Origin: Anthoceros angustus
Lineage: Eukaryota; Streptophyta; Anthocerotopsida; Anthocerotales; Anthocerotaceae
NCBI GenBank assembly: GCA_010909165.1
Contig: VJWM01000373.1
Coordinates: 1-28,655 of the forward strand
Reading direction: 5' to 3'
DNA: 28,655 nt
Made by a program: the position numbers and the translations under genes. Of this stretch, positions 19,489 to 28,018 are shown one piece after another. The stretch's first letter is position 1; each line of letters starts with the position of its first letter. Below the pieces are notes generated by a model. The model saw nothing but the letters and a program-made list of their open reading frames with translations. It did no database searches and was not told where the DNA came from.

Positions 19489-19845
19489 GGTGCAACCACA
19501 ATTTTCAGCACTGACGGCCGACATACATGCTGTACACAGGCGGGAGGTGCGCTCCAGTTGCCTTGGGAGGTGGGCAGTTTGCTCCACTGCTCTGTCGCGA
19601 AAAGGCGAGCGTGGTGTTCTCCTGCTGCTGTCAGCACGGGCTGACCGCTCCTTGATTTGGGATCGGCTTGCCTCAAACTCCTGCTGGCTTTCCATGTTCG
19701 CCGACAAAGGATGCTTGCGCGGTCGTCCCCTCTTGCGCTTGATTGACGGTGGCACTTCCTCTTGGCGCTTCACCCGCGGATAGGGCGGTTTACGCCTTCT
19801 CCTATGCACGTATGAAACGGGCATGGCGCTCCTATCCGACTCCAA
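19489..19845 (-). CDS. AT-hook-bearing tail of gypsy polyprotein
   Basis: An open frame of 119 codons, probably the C-terminal part of pol, continues from SHFEEEPLHAQTIALVENSHGF in a neighbouring frame upstream. It carries a basic run (RRRRKPPYPRVKRQEE) and then KRKRGRPRKHP at 19708-19740. The latter is a textbook AT-hook: Gly-Arg-Pro flanked by basic residues, which binds the minor groove of AT-rich DNA. The rest is Ser/Arg/Gln-rich and probably disordered. The frame ends with a stop just before 19489. Together with the PHD-like cluster it suggests a chromatin-targeting tail for integration, analogous in role to the chromodomain of chromoviruses; that role is inference. Confidence 0.55.
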
Positions 19846-20149
19846 GCGGTGAAACCACCTTTAGAAACCATGAGAATTCTCAACCAGCGCGATCGTCTGT
19901 GCATGCAAAGGTTCCTCTTCAAAATGAGATGCTCCCTCAGCATGTGTGCCCAATTTGCTCGTTTCCGGTGGGAATTAGACCCTTGTCGGGGCTTCTCGAT
20001 CCTCTGCGTGTAATTCCTCTTCTCACAATTCCTTGCACATGCGACGGCTTCGCAACAACTCATGCGCCTTAGCATGTGCGGCATCCATTTAATTTGGCCA
20101 AGCATCTTGTGTCCTTCTTCAACTGTACACATCAACTGCTTTTGACTTC

Positions 20150-20635
20150 CGGCGTGTGTGAATTTAAGACAACCTCGGTACCACCTTACGCAAGAGCCAC
20201 GTTCACACTTAGCACATTCACGGTGCTCACATAGCCATTCTCCTTGGAACCTTTGTCGATCTTGGTTTGAGGCAAAGCAGATGGTAACCAGTTACACACA
20301 CATAGCAACATGAATTCGTCGTTGTGTGCCACACACTCCTCACGAAATCTGGTGGCGTCAGTGCGAGGCCGCGATTCGTGTATCCGGTCGGGCAAATGGC
20401 ATGGAGCCAAATGCTTCATGTGTTCCTTGCATACGCCATCTCTTCCTTCAAGTTCAACCACACCTTGCTCACCAACTGGACAACTCTCAAAATAAGCCTC
20501 CACTGCATCGCGTGCTTGCGGGCACGCAAGTACATAATCTCGGATGCAAACTTGCGGGCTTTGGGCTTCCACGAGCCCCAGCGTATAAGCATACCTCGGT
20601 GGTCCGATCTTTGGGCCCACATTGTCCATAGCCAT
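20150..20635 (-). pseudogene. Integrase C-terminal region with PHD-finger-like cluster
   Basis: A 149-codon open frame (20635-20186) begins after the core. It carries VVELEGRDGVCKEHMKHLAPCHLPD, read in parts, a phrase typical of one group of plant gypsy integrases. A Cys/His cluster in PHD order follows. One Cys pair lies near 20350; EFMLLCVC (20296-20318, one residue short for CX2C) is next. In another frame come Gly-Tyr-His-Leu-Leu-Cys-Leu (20268-20287) and then GEWLCEHREC and AKCERGSC (20187-20243). The order C-C, C-C, H-x2-C, W-x-C-x3-C fits a PHD finger, a histone-tail reader. Frameshifts split it, so the domain call rests on motif order. It could instead be another treble-clef finger. 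Confidence 0.6.
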
Positions 20636-20639
20636 GGGA

Positions 20640-21470
20640 AGAATTCTTTGAAATACTTACCTCGGCTTGAACTCCAAGCACACATTTGCATCTTTGCTCC
20701 GATCAAGGATGGAGTAAGTGTCCTTCACCACATTCGGCAACAACTGCGTTGCGTCCGAATAACAAAAAGTATGGTGAAACTTCCAAGAGCTTGCACCGAC
20801 CACTACCCCAACACGATGTAAGGAGCAATTCATCCCAACACTTGGGCTCCATGTAATGCTGATTTCCTTAGTGCATCCTTGAAGGTTTGCACTAGCCTTT
20901 GCGAGCCATCGGCTGTGGATGATCCTCGATGTCCTCCATGATCAATGAGACTCACTCCGGCAAGGTCTGGAATTCACCTCGAAACTCGTTACCACAGTGC
21001 ATGAGCACCTCGCGGCTCCCAAATCGGTGAGCACACCTGCGAAAAGCTCTGTGGTGTAATGCGAGGTTCTGTAAGAACGCCACTTCAACCCACTTAGAAA
21101 TGCTCAATCATGACCATGCAATGTCGGTTACCTTGCTTTGTGAGAGGAAGCTCGGCATAAGGTCAACCGACCATCTAAAGAATAGCCCCACGATTGGTAG
21201 GGGTAACACCACATCACAGGTGTTAAATCTGCTTTGCATCACATGCGGCACTTAGCCACCACCTTCTCGACATGCATACATCCACGACCCGTCGTACTCT
21301 TCAACATGTGGTGTGTCCTCTTCACACCAAAGTGGCCAAGGGTTTCGTGCACCTTGGTCACTATGCCTCTTTCCTCGGGACTTGGTACTTTCCTTACGAG
21401 TTCTCCTTCGGATGTGACTCACCATCTTCCCATGAGTATACGGCCTTACGAGTTTAGCCAAGCTGCTTGA
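20640..21470 (-). pseudogene. Gypsy integrase, zinc site and catalytic core
   Basis: The zinc-binding part (about 21250-21360) reads VHETLGHFGVKRTHHML, then after a shift Cys-Arg-Met-Cys (HHCC). The core begins with DLMP near 21160 (first Asp), SKWVEVAFLQNLA (about 21060-21100) and a His-Cys-Gly-Asn-Glu-Phe-Arg-Gly-Glu run near 20990, where the second catalytic Asp is replaced or shifted. The Arg-Leu-Val-Gln-Thr-Phe-Lys stretch (about 20880) and SPYFLLFGR (about 20740-20770) close the core. All are Ty3/gypsy phrases. The ORFs are broken throughout. Confidence 0.85.
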
Positions 21471-21639
21471 TCATTCCGAACCTTATGCCTTCCTTGACAA
21501 GCTGTGGCTTGAGGATGTCTCCAAACATCACAGCGGACTCTGTCGGCATGTCCTTCTTCATGATCATCTATCACGGCCATGAGTGCCATGAAGCTGGGTG
21601 CACCATCTGTGCCCCTCATCACCTCGAGCCTGTGACATC

Positions 21640-21900
21640 CTTGTCACTCCAGTGAGTTTACCTTAGCCCATACGCATTGTGATGCACCTTGCACGCCACA
21701 TGCACGATCTCCATATCGTGCTCGGATAGCGCCCACACAGCTAGCTTACCACTCAACTTCATGTTGGTCATCAGCCAATGAAGTGGCTGGTGATCTGTGA
21801 CCGATTAAGCGCCTTCCATACGGATAGACCACGAAATGCAGAAGCCTTGTCATGCGGCACATGAAGTCGGCGCTGCCAAACGTGGGAGGAGACCAAATGG
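21640..21900 (-). pseudogene. Gypsy RNase H remnant
   Basis: The minus strand reads FVVYPYGRR, then in the next frame TDHQPLHWLM, then LSGKLAVWALSEHDMEIVHV and KVHHNAYGL. These are the RT_RNaseH motifs with the Asp-His-Gln-Pro-Leu core (about 21735-21830). The domain degrades the RNA of RNA-DNA hybrids. Frameshifts occur between YGRR and TDHQ and after HHNAYGL. Confidence 0.8.
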
Positions 21901-22184
21901 GAGATGAGCTAGATCCTCCCACTAGAACTCCAAATGATGGTACCCATCTCCTCTTCGTGAGAAGAGGTGCCCCTCGTCGCCTTCTAGGAGTCGAGTGGAG
22001 TGAATGAGAATTTGCCGGGTTCGTGGAGGTCTCTCGCCGTCCCCGCTCTTCGACGAGACATGGTGTGATGACGACATTGATGAAGAGGACTCGTGGTGGG
22101 AGCCCAAGCCGATGTTGAAGATGCTCCTCACGGATCTCGTGCGAAGGAAGTCTAAGTCGGCGGTCCGTCGTCAATGATGATTTA

Positions 22185-22196
22185 TTTGGCGCCAAA
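22185..22196. promoter_or_regulatory. Perfect palindrome TTTGGCGCCAAA
   Basis: This twelve-base perfect palindrome matches the classic E2F binding consensus. On the minus strand the same bases give TGGCGCC, the start of a PBS used by some gypsy elements, and the position after a presumed LTR end fits that too. The remaining PBS bases do not match well, so both readings stay open. Confidence 0.45.
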
Positions 22197-22414
22197 GTGC
22201 CAATGATCTCCACAAACTAGCCTCGGTATGTTAACATGCATATATGCTACAAAGTGATAGATAGCATGTGTACTAATGGGATGATCCATTGGCGGATCTA
22301 GCGGAAAACTTGAGATGGATGAAAGCGACACAAGAGGAAAGTGGAAGGGCAAGAGCAAGGTGGTAGCAGAGAGTAGTGGAAAAGAAAGTAAGTAGGAATA
22401 GGAAGTAGGTTGCT

Positions 22415-22424
22415 CCTATTTATA
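22415..22424 (-). promoter_or_regulatory. TATA box of gypsy LTR candidate
   Basis: The minus strand reads CTTATAAATAGGAGC, a near-perfect plant TATA box. It lies about 230 bp upstream of the possible PBS. Sequence to the right turns into the poly-T tract and exon-like insert, so the U3 part is not visible. Confidence 0.5.
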
Positions 22425-22470
22425 AGGACAAAGTTTTTTTTTTTTACTTAAAAGAAACTATGTGGTTGTA

Positions 22471-22940
22471 GGGATGGACAAGTGTGTGGGCACGGATCAC
22501 TTGAGGATTGCTATCCCACAAAGAGTGGTCCCTGAAGCAACAAGGACAGGATATGCAATACCTGGCTGCTATCTTCCTATGGGAAGTTTGATGAAAGCTA
22601 CCCACTTGATATGCCCTGGGGATAAGGATAGTTACTATGCCCCAGCAGAATATGTTTGCCATAAGAAAGGAATCAAAATGGTATGGTTGGGAGCTGCCCC
22701 ATGTGTTGAGTATGAAGGACACACTAAGCACACTTATAGTAAGTACCCTAATGCCATTTATGACTTAAATAGCATTTAATAATTTATTTATTTATTTTTA
22801 TATTAACATGACTCCTAAATTTTGTGAATAGGATCTGCGGGCATTGGAGCGAAGCTCGGGAATACTATGAAGACTATTTAGAAATAGAAGAGGAACTTGA
22901 TCATTTGGACAAACCGTGGCTTGTAGCCAAGGTTAACTTT
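22471..22940 (+). other. Two-exon-like unknown sequence between gypsy and copia
   Basis: A T-rich tract (22434-22446) precedes GTTGTAG at 22464-22470, an acceptor-like site. An open stretch 22471-22738 of ordinary composition follows (MDKCVGTDHLRIAIPQRVV, MGSLMKATHLICPGDKD, EYVCHKKGIKMVWLG, with five Cys). GTAAGT at 22739 and TTTTGTGAATAG ending at 22831 bound a 93-bp very AT-rich segment that looks like a plant intron. The next segment has a good open frame with SEAREYYEDYLEIEEELDHL and ends with a stop near 22940. Joining at these sites leaves the two frames one base out of register, so either a base is missing or the join is wrong. I do not recognise the protein. It runs opposite to both neighbouring elements. 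Confidence 0.4.
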
Positions 22941-23014
22941 TAGTTGCCCACTTATGTTCCTCTATAGCTAGTGAGTTAGTGGCTTAGACTTGATATCTAG
23001 TATCCCTAAACTCT

Positions 23015-23440
23015 TCATGTGTTTCTATGTAAATCACGACCTAATGACTTGGTTAATATATCGGCGGATTTTCCGAGTTTGGATGTAATTTATGTCTATT
23101 GTTTTGTTTTCTAGCATTTCACGAATGTAGTGGTATTCAATTGCTATGTGCTTTGTTAGTGGAAGGACGGATTTCTAGCTAGGGCTATGGCCCCTTGACT
23201 ATCAACGAACAAAGGTGTGGGATTATGTTGGGGTGACCAAGTTCGCCCAAAGCTAACCTACACCAAACTATATCTTTTGAGACCGAGGTTAGGACTCTAT
23301 ACTCGGACTCGGTGGATGACAAAGCAATTGTAGGTTGTTTCTTACTTGACCAAGAGATTGGAGCACCTCCCAATAGTAGAACATAGCGGATCTGATTCGG
23401 TGTCCGGATCAAGCATAGTCGATCGATATCGTTAGGATTA
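23015..23440 (-). pseudogene. Family I RNase H, end of pol
   Basis: The open part (23412-23185) reads GGAPISWSSKKQPTIALSS, then TESEYR and SKDIVW, the copia RNase H core. After a one-base loss near 23205 the frame continues in pieces with LARNPSF, YHYIREMLENKTIDINYIQ and ADILTKSLGRDL, and a stop at 23015-23017. ADILTKSL is the usual C-terminal signature, so the 3' end of pol is present. Confidence 0.85.
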
Positions 23441-23529
23441 AATTGGGTATGCGGGTTTGTACTAAGTCAATCCAATGTGCATAGTTCCTTTGAGGTATCG
23501 AAGATACGTTTGGTGATAGCCAATGTTCC

Positions 23530-24425
23530 TTCTGTGGTTCTCTAGGAATGTGAACATGCACTAACTTTAAAAGAAATGTCTGGTCTAGTGAAGTTACTTA
23601 AGTAAATCAAAGTGCCAACAGCATGTCTATATGGTACTGCTGACATTTCATGCTTCTCCATATCTGTTTTAGGGCTCATATCTGCGGTGAGCCTAATGCC
23701 ACTAGCAAAGGAGGTAGTGGCTGGCTTAGCTTCTTCTAGTCCAAATTTTGTTAAGCTCTCTTTAATATGCTTAGTCTGAACTAACCTTAGAGTTTTGTTG
23801 CCTCTATCCCTGATAATATTAACGCCAAGGGCATAAGTCATCTCTCCGAGATCACCATCTCAAAATGACTTCGTAACCATGCCTTGATTTCACTAGGAGG
23901 ATAAGGAAGATGAGGCCATAAACAAGTCTCGACATAAAGTAGAAGGTAAATTATATCACTTCGATTTCAATATGTACATGCTAGCATCGGCTTTGCTTCG
24001 TTTGAAGCCACGATTAACTAGCTTGACATGTATGACATTCCATTCTTTGCGATTGCTTGAGCCATAAATGCACTTAATAAGTTTGCACACCCAATCTTCC
24101 TTTCCTTGACCTCATAGCCTCTGTCTCATATAGATCTCCTCTTGTAGACGTCCATGCGGTAAGCTCTTGACATCCATCATGTGGAGGTGAAGGTCATGTT
24201 GTGTGGTTAAGGCTAAGATCATTCTTAGGGAGGCAAACTTGGCAATGCATAAGTGGCATGGGGTAGATAATCTAAACCGAGGATCCGGTAAACCCTCTAG
24301 CCACTAATCGTGCCTTGTATCTCTCAATGGAACCATCACCCTTTCGTTTGATTTTGAATACCCACTTGCTAGTCACTATTTTTCGCCTTAGGTGGTTTCA
24401 CCAATTCCCATGTCGAGTTTTTAAC
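23530..24425 (-). pseudogene. Family I reverse transcriptase
   Basis: Reading 5' to 3' from 24420: TWELVKPPK, KWVFKIKRKGDGSIERYKARL (in parts), LVARGF, a degraded middle, MMDVK near 24180, and EEIYM and LKQS near 24050-24130. At 23926-23936 the catalytic YVDD box is broken by a one-base loss (GTCGAGAC). LGVNIIRDR and an unbroken 99-codon frame (23841-23542) follow, with LVQTKHIKESLTKFGLEEA and YRHAVGTLIYLSNFTRPDI. All RVT_2 motifs are in order. The enzyme cannot be made as the sequence stands. Confidence 0.88.
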
Positions 24426-24429
24426 TAAT

Positions 24430-25075
24430 GAGTTATACTCGAATCTCGCTACTTTCCACAAGTCTTTCTGGAGAGGAAAATGCTTGTTTCAAGGTCGAGG
24501 TTCTTGGGATCAGTGGCTTTATAGCTGGTGAAAAGGGAGAAGGAGAAATAGGATCATCAAAGGTAGCAAGGTATCCTGTGGGTGGTTCTTTCCATCCGCA
24601 GTCCCGAAATAATGGTCTAGTTCTCGGGTTGTACCTTGTGCGTTGTTCATCATCAAGCGACCTCTTCATGAGCTGGTTCGATATAGGAGAAGCAGGCTCA
24701 TCTTCGACCAGATAATCATCCTCAAGAGGTTCTTGATGTCCTCGCCGGGGATGTCCTCAAGGTGTTGAGGTTCTTGATCGGGATCCGAGTCGTGGAGTCG
24801 GCGCGAGGATATGTAGCTCCTCCTCCTCCGCAGATAGGTGCAACAATGAGCAGGAGCAGGACAATATGTTGAGTTATGAAATCATGATCATCAAAAGATG
24901 AATACTCGGTGTTCTGAGGAAGAACATCATGAGGAGTGTCATGAGGAGCTCCCACAAGGTGAAAGTATATGGGACTCATTAAAAGTGACACTCCTGGCAT
25001 ATAAGAGCTTCCTGTAGCAGGATCAAATAGTTTGTATCCTTTGATGCCTTCTGTAGCCAATGAAAGTATACTTGG
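24430..25075 (-). pseudogene. Family I linker between integrase and RT
   Basis: The segment starts with GIKGYKLFDPATGSSY (about 25045-24998), the phrase after the integrase core. An acidic and Ser/Pro-rich linker follows. STTRIPIKN near 24785 and RPLFRDCGWKEPP (24630-24590) are in other frames. Low conservation here is usual for copia. Confidence 0.75.
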
Positions 25076-25179
25076 CCTTAGGATCTAGCTTCTTATTTGT
25101 GCTTTAGGTATAAAGACATAAGCGGAGATCCAAAAACTCGAAGATGGTCGATTGAAGGCTTCCTACCAATAAAGGCTTC

Positions 25180-25853
25180 ATAAGGTGTCATACCTTGACC
25201 TTGCAGATGTCGGTCTATTGATGAGATAGGTTCTTTGAAAGCATGGCCTCACCAATAAGTCTTGGATAATTTAGCTTGGGAGAGCAAGCAACCTGTGATC
25301 TCTTGAAGGCGTAGGTTCTTATTCTCTGCTACGCCATTTTGCTGAGGGGTATGTACAAATGTGAGTTGTTGAGATATGCCTTCAGCTCGACAAAAATCAG
25401 CAAATTCATGAGATGTAAACTCTCCTCCATTGTCGAACGGAGGGTCTTGAGTTTTTGTCTCTCTGCCCACATCATGTAGTCCTTGAAAACCGAAAGGCTT
25501 GGCTTTTGTGTTTCGGGATGTATGTGAGGACAAAGCGAGAATAATCATCTATGAATGTTAAGAAATATCAACGGTAAAGGATGGTGCGAAATAGGGCCGC
25601 AAATGTCTGTGGACCAACTCAAGGGCTTGTGTGGGAGAGTGGTTGTGGAAGGGAGCTGGTGCCTTTTGGTGGTGACACAGCTTCGCACTGTGATAGGTTC
25701 TATCTTGGATAGGGAAGGTGTTCTATAAAAATTTCCCTTAGACATTTGGATGAGTTTTTGGCTATTAGGATGACCTAGTCGGCAATGCCAAAGTGTGGTG
25801 TTGGAGGAGGTGGCGGTGTGGGTGGCTACATTCATGCTATGTAAGGGACCCAC
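25180..25853 (-). pseudogene. Family I integrase
   Basis: The open frame 25853-25545 holds LWHCRLGHPNSQKLIQMSK (pre-integrase HHCC start) and STDICGPISHHP (first catalytic Asp). Frameshifts and a TGA follow, after which FIDDYSRFVLTY is readable. The frame 25548-25249 has DNGGEFTSHEFADFCRAEGI, with the second catalytic Asp at 25433-25435, directly after a one-base loss (GTTCGACAATGG). TPQQNGVAE then carries the catalytic Glu. The D-D-35-E residues are therefore all present but in different frames. 25854-25900 links to the protease. Confidence 0.88.
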
Positions 25854-25899
25854 TTGGACGGATAGTTTACATAGGCCGTCCTCTAGTGTGCCGGAGCAG

Positions 25900-26260
25900 A
25901 TATTATGGAACTTACTTGTGAGATGGGAAATAAGACAACTATCTCATGAAGAATGACTTGCATGCTATGTTAACATAAGCTAGCGAGACACTAGATTTTT
26001 ACACATGGATGGTACGTGAAGGACATGGGAAGAGAGAGAACTTGGCACGAAGAAAACAAGAACCTACACGGAGATGGGAGGTTGTGATCATCGCCGAGGG
26101 GCTCGGTGTCCTGTGGGCGAATAAGACTCAAAAGAGTTTTTGTTGTGACAGATATGTGATGTAGCTCCATCTAAATACCAATATTGGTTTGATGGCTTTG
26201 ATGATGCCATGCGACTGAGAGCTGCCGGTGTTGTGGAAGATTGTTTCTTCACTACAACAT
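25900..26260 (-). pseudogene. Family I protease, active-site Ser codon lost
   Basis: The minus strand near 26180-26140 reads WYLDGATSHIC then NSFESYSP, exactly as in the plus copy (10757-10830) except that the Ser of Asp-Ser-Gly is missing. The three lost bases correspond to CAG in the other copy's GACAGTGGA. Without the residue the catalytic loop Asp-Ser/Thr-Gly is not formed. The rest of the protease is unreadable. Confidence 0.7.
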
Positions 26261-26264
26261 GCTC

Positions 26265-26640
26265 CAGGCGGCCTCCTTCCTAGGCTCGTTCTTCTTTTCT
26301 TCGTCCTTCTCCATATGGTTGAATTACCAATTACAAATAACCGTCTTCTTATTACCTCTTGCAGTCTTTGAAGAGGCAGTATTCACCTGTGAATATTGGT
26401 TGGGATTGGGTCGTGAAGAAAGCAGTCCTCTCGCGACCTCGGCCTCGACCTCTTCCTCTACCCCTTCCGGTGAACATCACTGCTCTGGTTGATCGATTCA
26501 TGTCGGACTTTGGTCCTCCTGTATGATTGCTCCAATCAATTCGGTGGCGCTTAAATCCAAGCGGCATCACCGAGGCTTCATGATTCTCCGAGGTTCGGAA
26601 CGCATTTTGAGTAGTCACGAAGCCACAGGAGGAGGGTGGT
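26265..26640 (-). pseudogene. Family I gag C-terminal part and zinc-knuckle remnant
   Basis: TTQNAF (26618 on) matches TTQNAM of the plus copy. A long Gly-Arg alternation (RGRGRGRGRGRG, about 26430-26470) follows, a feature of RNA-binding nucleocapsid tails. The knuckle near 26300-26325 keeps Cys-Asn-Trp and His-Met-Glu-Lys-Asp but has lost the second and fourth ligands (a stop codon and a deletion), while KKNEPRK follows as expected. Confidence 0.75.
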
Positions 26641-27240
26641 AGAGGCGAGAAGAGTCATGAAGCATTGTTCGTCAACTTGGTGCGGATCGCTTCAAGGTTG
26701 GACTTGGCGATTCGAAAAATGCTGATATGATTATCAATGGAGTCATTCTCTCTCATCTTGAGATTATGAAAATTGCGGGGAGCTGACAACAAGCTCATTA
26801 CATCCTTAGATGAATATAACTGGGCAAGGCGGTCCCACATGTCCTTGGAGGAATCGGCTTCAGAAACTTGGCGAACCATGGATTTAGTAAGTCCACTCAC
26901 TAGAATATCTTGGGCCTTGATCCTTATTGTCCCATTCTTCTAGAGTCGAATCCCACATGGGACGATCATTGGAACCACTCACTATATCCCATAGTTCACA
27001 TCAATACTCCTTTCATGCGAATACTCCATACATCATATCCTTTTCCATTGAATCTATCCTTTTCCTTAAAGCTATCTCCATGAACCATCGTTGGCGTCTT
27101 TGGATCATGTTTGAGTTTTTTTTTTCTTTAGCCTTTTCCAACTCTTCTTCTCATCTTCAAGCCATTTGGCCTTTTGCTCCTCTAGCCTTTTAACTTTTCA
27201 AGTTGATTAATATCGAGTCGTCAACATTCACTCCAGCCAT
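26640..27240 (-). pseudogene. Family I gag N-terminal part
   Basis: The ATG at 27240-27238 gives MAGVNVDDS. Frames then alternate through a Lys/Glu-rich helical run (LEEQKAKWLEDEKKSWKRL, read in one frame) and FKEKDRFNGKGYDVWSIRM, the DUF4219-type part. LWDIVSGS and EEWDNKD come next, and after a shift an open 81-codon frame (26900-26655) reads SGLTKSMVRQVSEADSSKDM (in parts) and DRLAQLYSSKDVMSLL, the UBN2 part. Lys-rich A-runs (nine or more A at about 27117-27125) are likely sites of slippage. Confidence 0.85.
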
Positions 27241-27420
27241 CGCGGTGAGTTCAAAATAGGCGATTAATTTGTCCGATAGGCGCAGTTTCCGATCGCGGGT
27301 GGAGAAAGGACATGCATTCGAGCGGATCATCTCGCTTGCCAGCTATATTTCGAATATATCTCATCATCAAAATCAGAATCTCCTTTGGGAAGGAGCCTAT
27401 CTAGATGATCTCGAATATTG

Positions 27421-27921
27421 CTAATTTCTTGTTGCAAAAGGCAAAATTAGAATGATTGGATTTTGGGTAAGTCTAATGTTACTCTTTATGCAACCAAGAG
27501 TTTCTAGCAAATTATTCAAGCCGGGAAATGAAGGGCCAGCAACCAAGTTAGGAATATGTTGAAGAGCTAATTGGATTGCAGAAACTTGCAATAAATCAAA
27601 AGAGGTAAGTAGCTCTTGTCTAGCAAGTCTAATCAAATTCCCTTGATCTGGTGACTTAATCAAAATAGATCCAATGAAATTAGCAACTTGTTTAGAGACT
27701 ACTTCAAGCTCTTCACAGCCATGCACTTTGTTGTTTTTGTGGTCCTTCTGCTTCTCTTGCCTTGTGACCTTGATATTTCTCCAAACTCCTTGTTTAGTGG
27801 GATTTGGTGAATTCATGGTGCAAGGGCAAGGATTTGATGCACAAATTGTGCATCCTTCAAAGCATGATGTTGAGCTTGATCCATTTTGCTGCCAAAGGAG
27901 ATCTCCACATAGAAGTTCCAT
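27421..27921 (-). CDS. Leader ORF between PBS and gag of family I, intact, unknown
   Basis: An intact frame of 166 codons starts at 27921 (MELLCGDLLWQQNGSSS), about 90 bp after the PBS, and ends about 180 bp before the gag ATG. Its N-terminal third has seven Cys (CFEGCTICASNPCPC), a possible metal site without a recognised pattern. The middle is Lys-rich. The C-terminal half is helical (VANFIGSILIKSPDQGNLI, LTSFDLLQVSAIQLALQHI). The C-terminal half is recognisable in the plus copy (9173-9735), so it is a shared family feature and not chance. The start is the first ATG after the PBS in this frame. Possible roles are a separate leader protein or a Gag extension; I cannot assign one. Confidence 0.6.
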   Translation of the reverse strand: MELLCGDLLWQQNGSSSTSCFEGCTICASNPCPCTMNSPNPTKQGVWRNIKVTRQEKQKDHKNNKVHGCEELEVVSKQVANFIGSILIKSPDQGNLIRLARQELLTSFDLLQVSAIQLALQHIPNLVAGPSFPGLNNLLETLGCIKSNIRLTQNPIILILPFATRN

Positions 27922-28007
27922 TTAAAGATCTAATTGGAAAGGAAGCATAGGAGAATGGATGCCTTAGGAGGAAATAGGAAAGTAGCTCTAGCATCAAGAG
28001 CAAAGCT

Positions 28008-28018
28008 GCTCGATACCA
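28008..28018 (-). promoter_or_regulatory. PBS, Met type, one base short (TGGTATCGAGC)
   Basis: The site abuts the LTR end at 28019. It has the same 11-base variant as the plus copy and as the second copia lineage. Confidence 0.85.

Larger units (their letters stand above)
19489..22430 (-). mobile_element. Ty3/gypsy remnant: leader, RNase H, integrase, PHD-like finger, AT-hook
   Basis: On the minus strand a promoter-like TATAAATAGG (22415-22424) and a possible leader are followed directly by RNase H, then integrase and a long C-terminal tail. Gag, protease and nearly all of RT are missing, so an internal deletion joins the leader near 21920 to RNase H near 21880. Domain order RNase H then integrase identifies Ty3/gypsy rather than copia. 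The tail carries two modules that usually bind chromatin. Confidence 0.8.

Noticed and set aside
19486-19845. AT-hook frame as an independent host AT-hook transcription factor
   Set aside because: It has no PPC domain, and it follows the gypsy integrase and finger on the same strand, so the polyprotein tail is the simpler reading.
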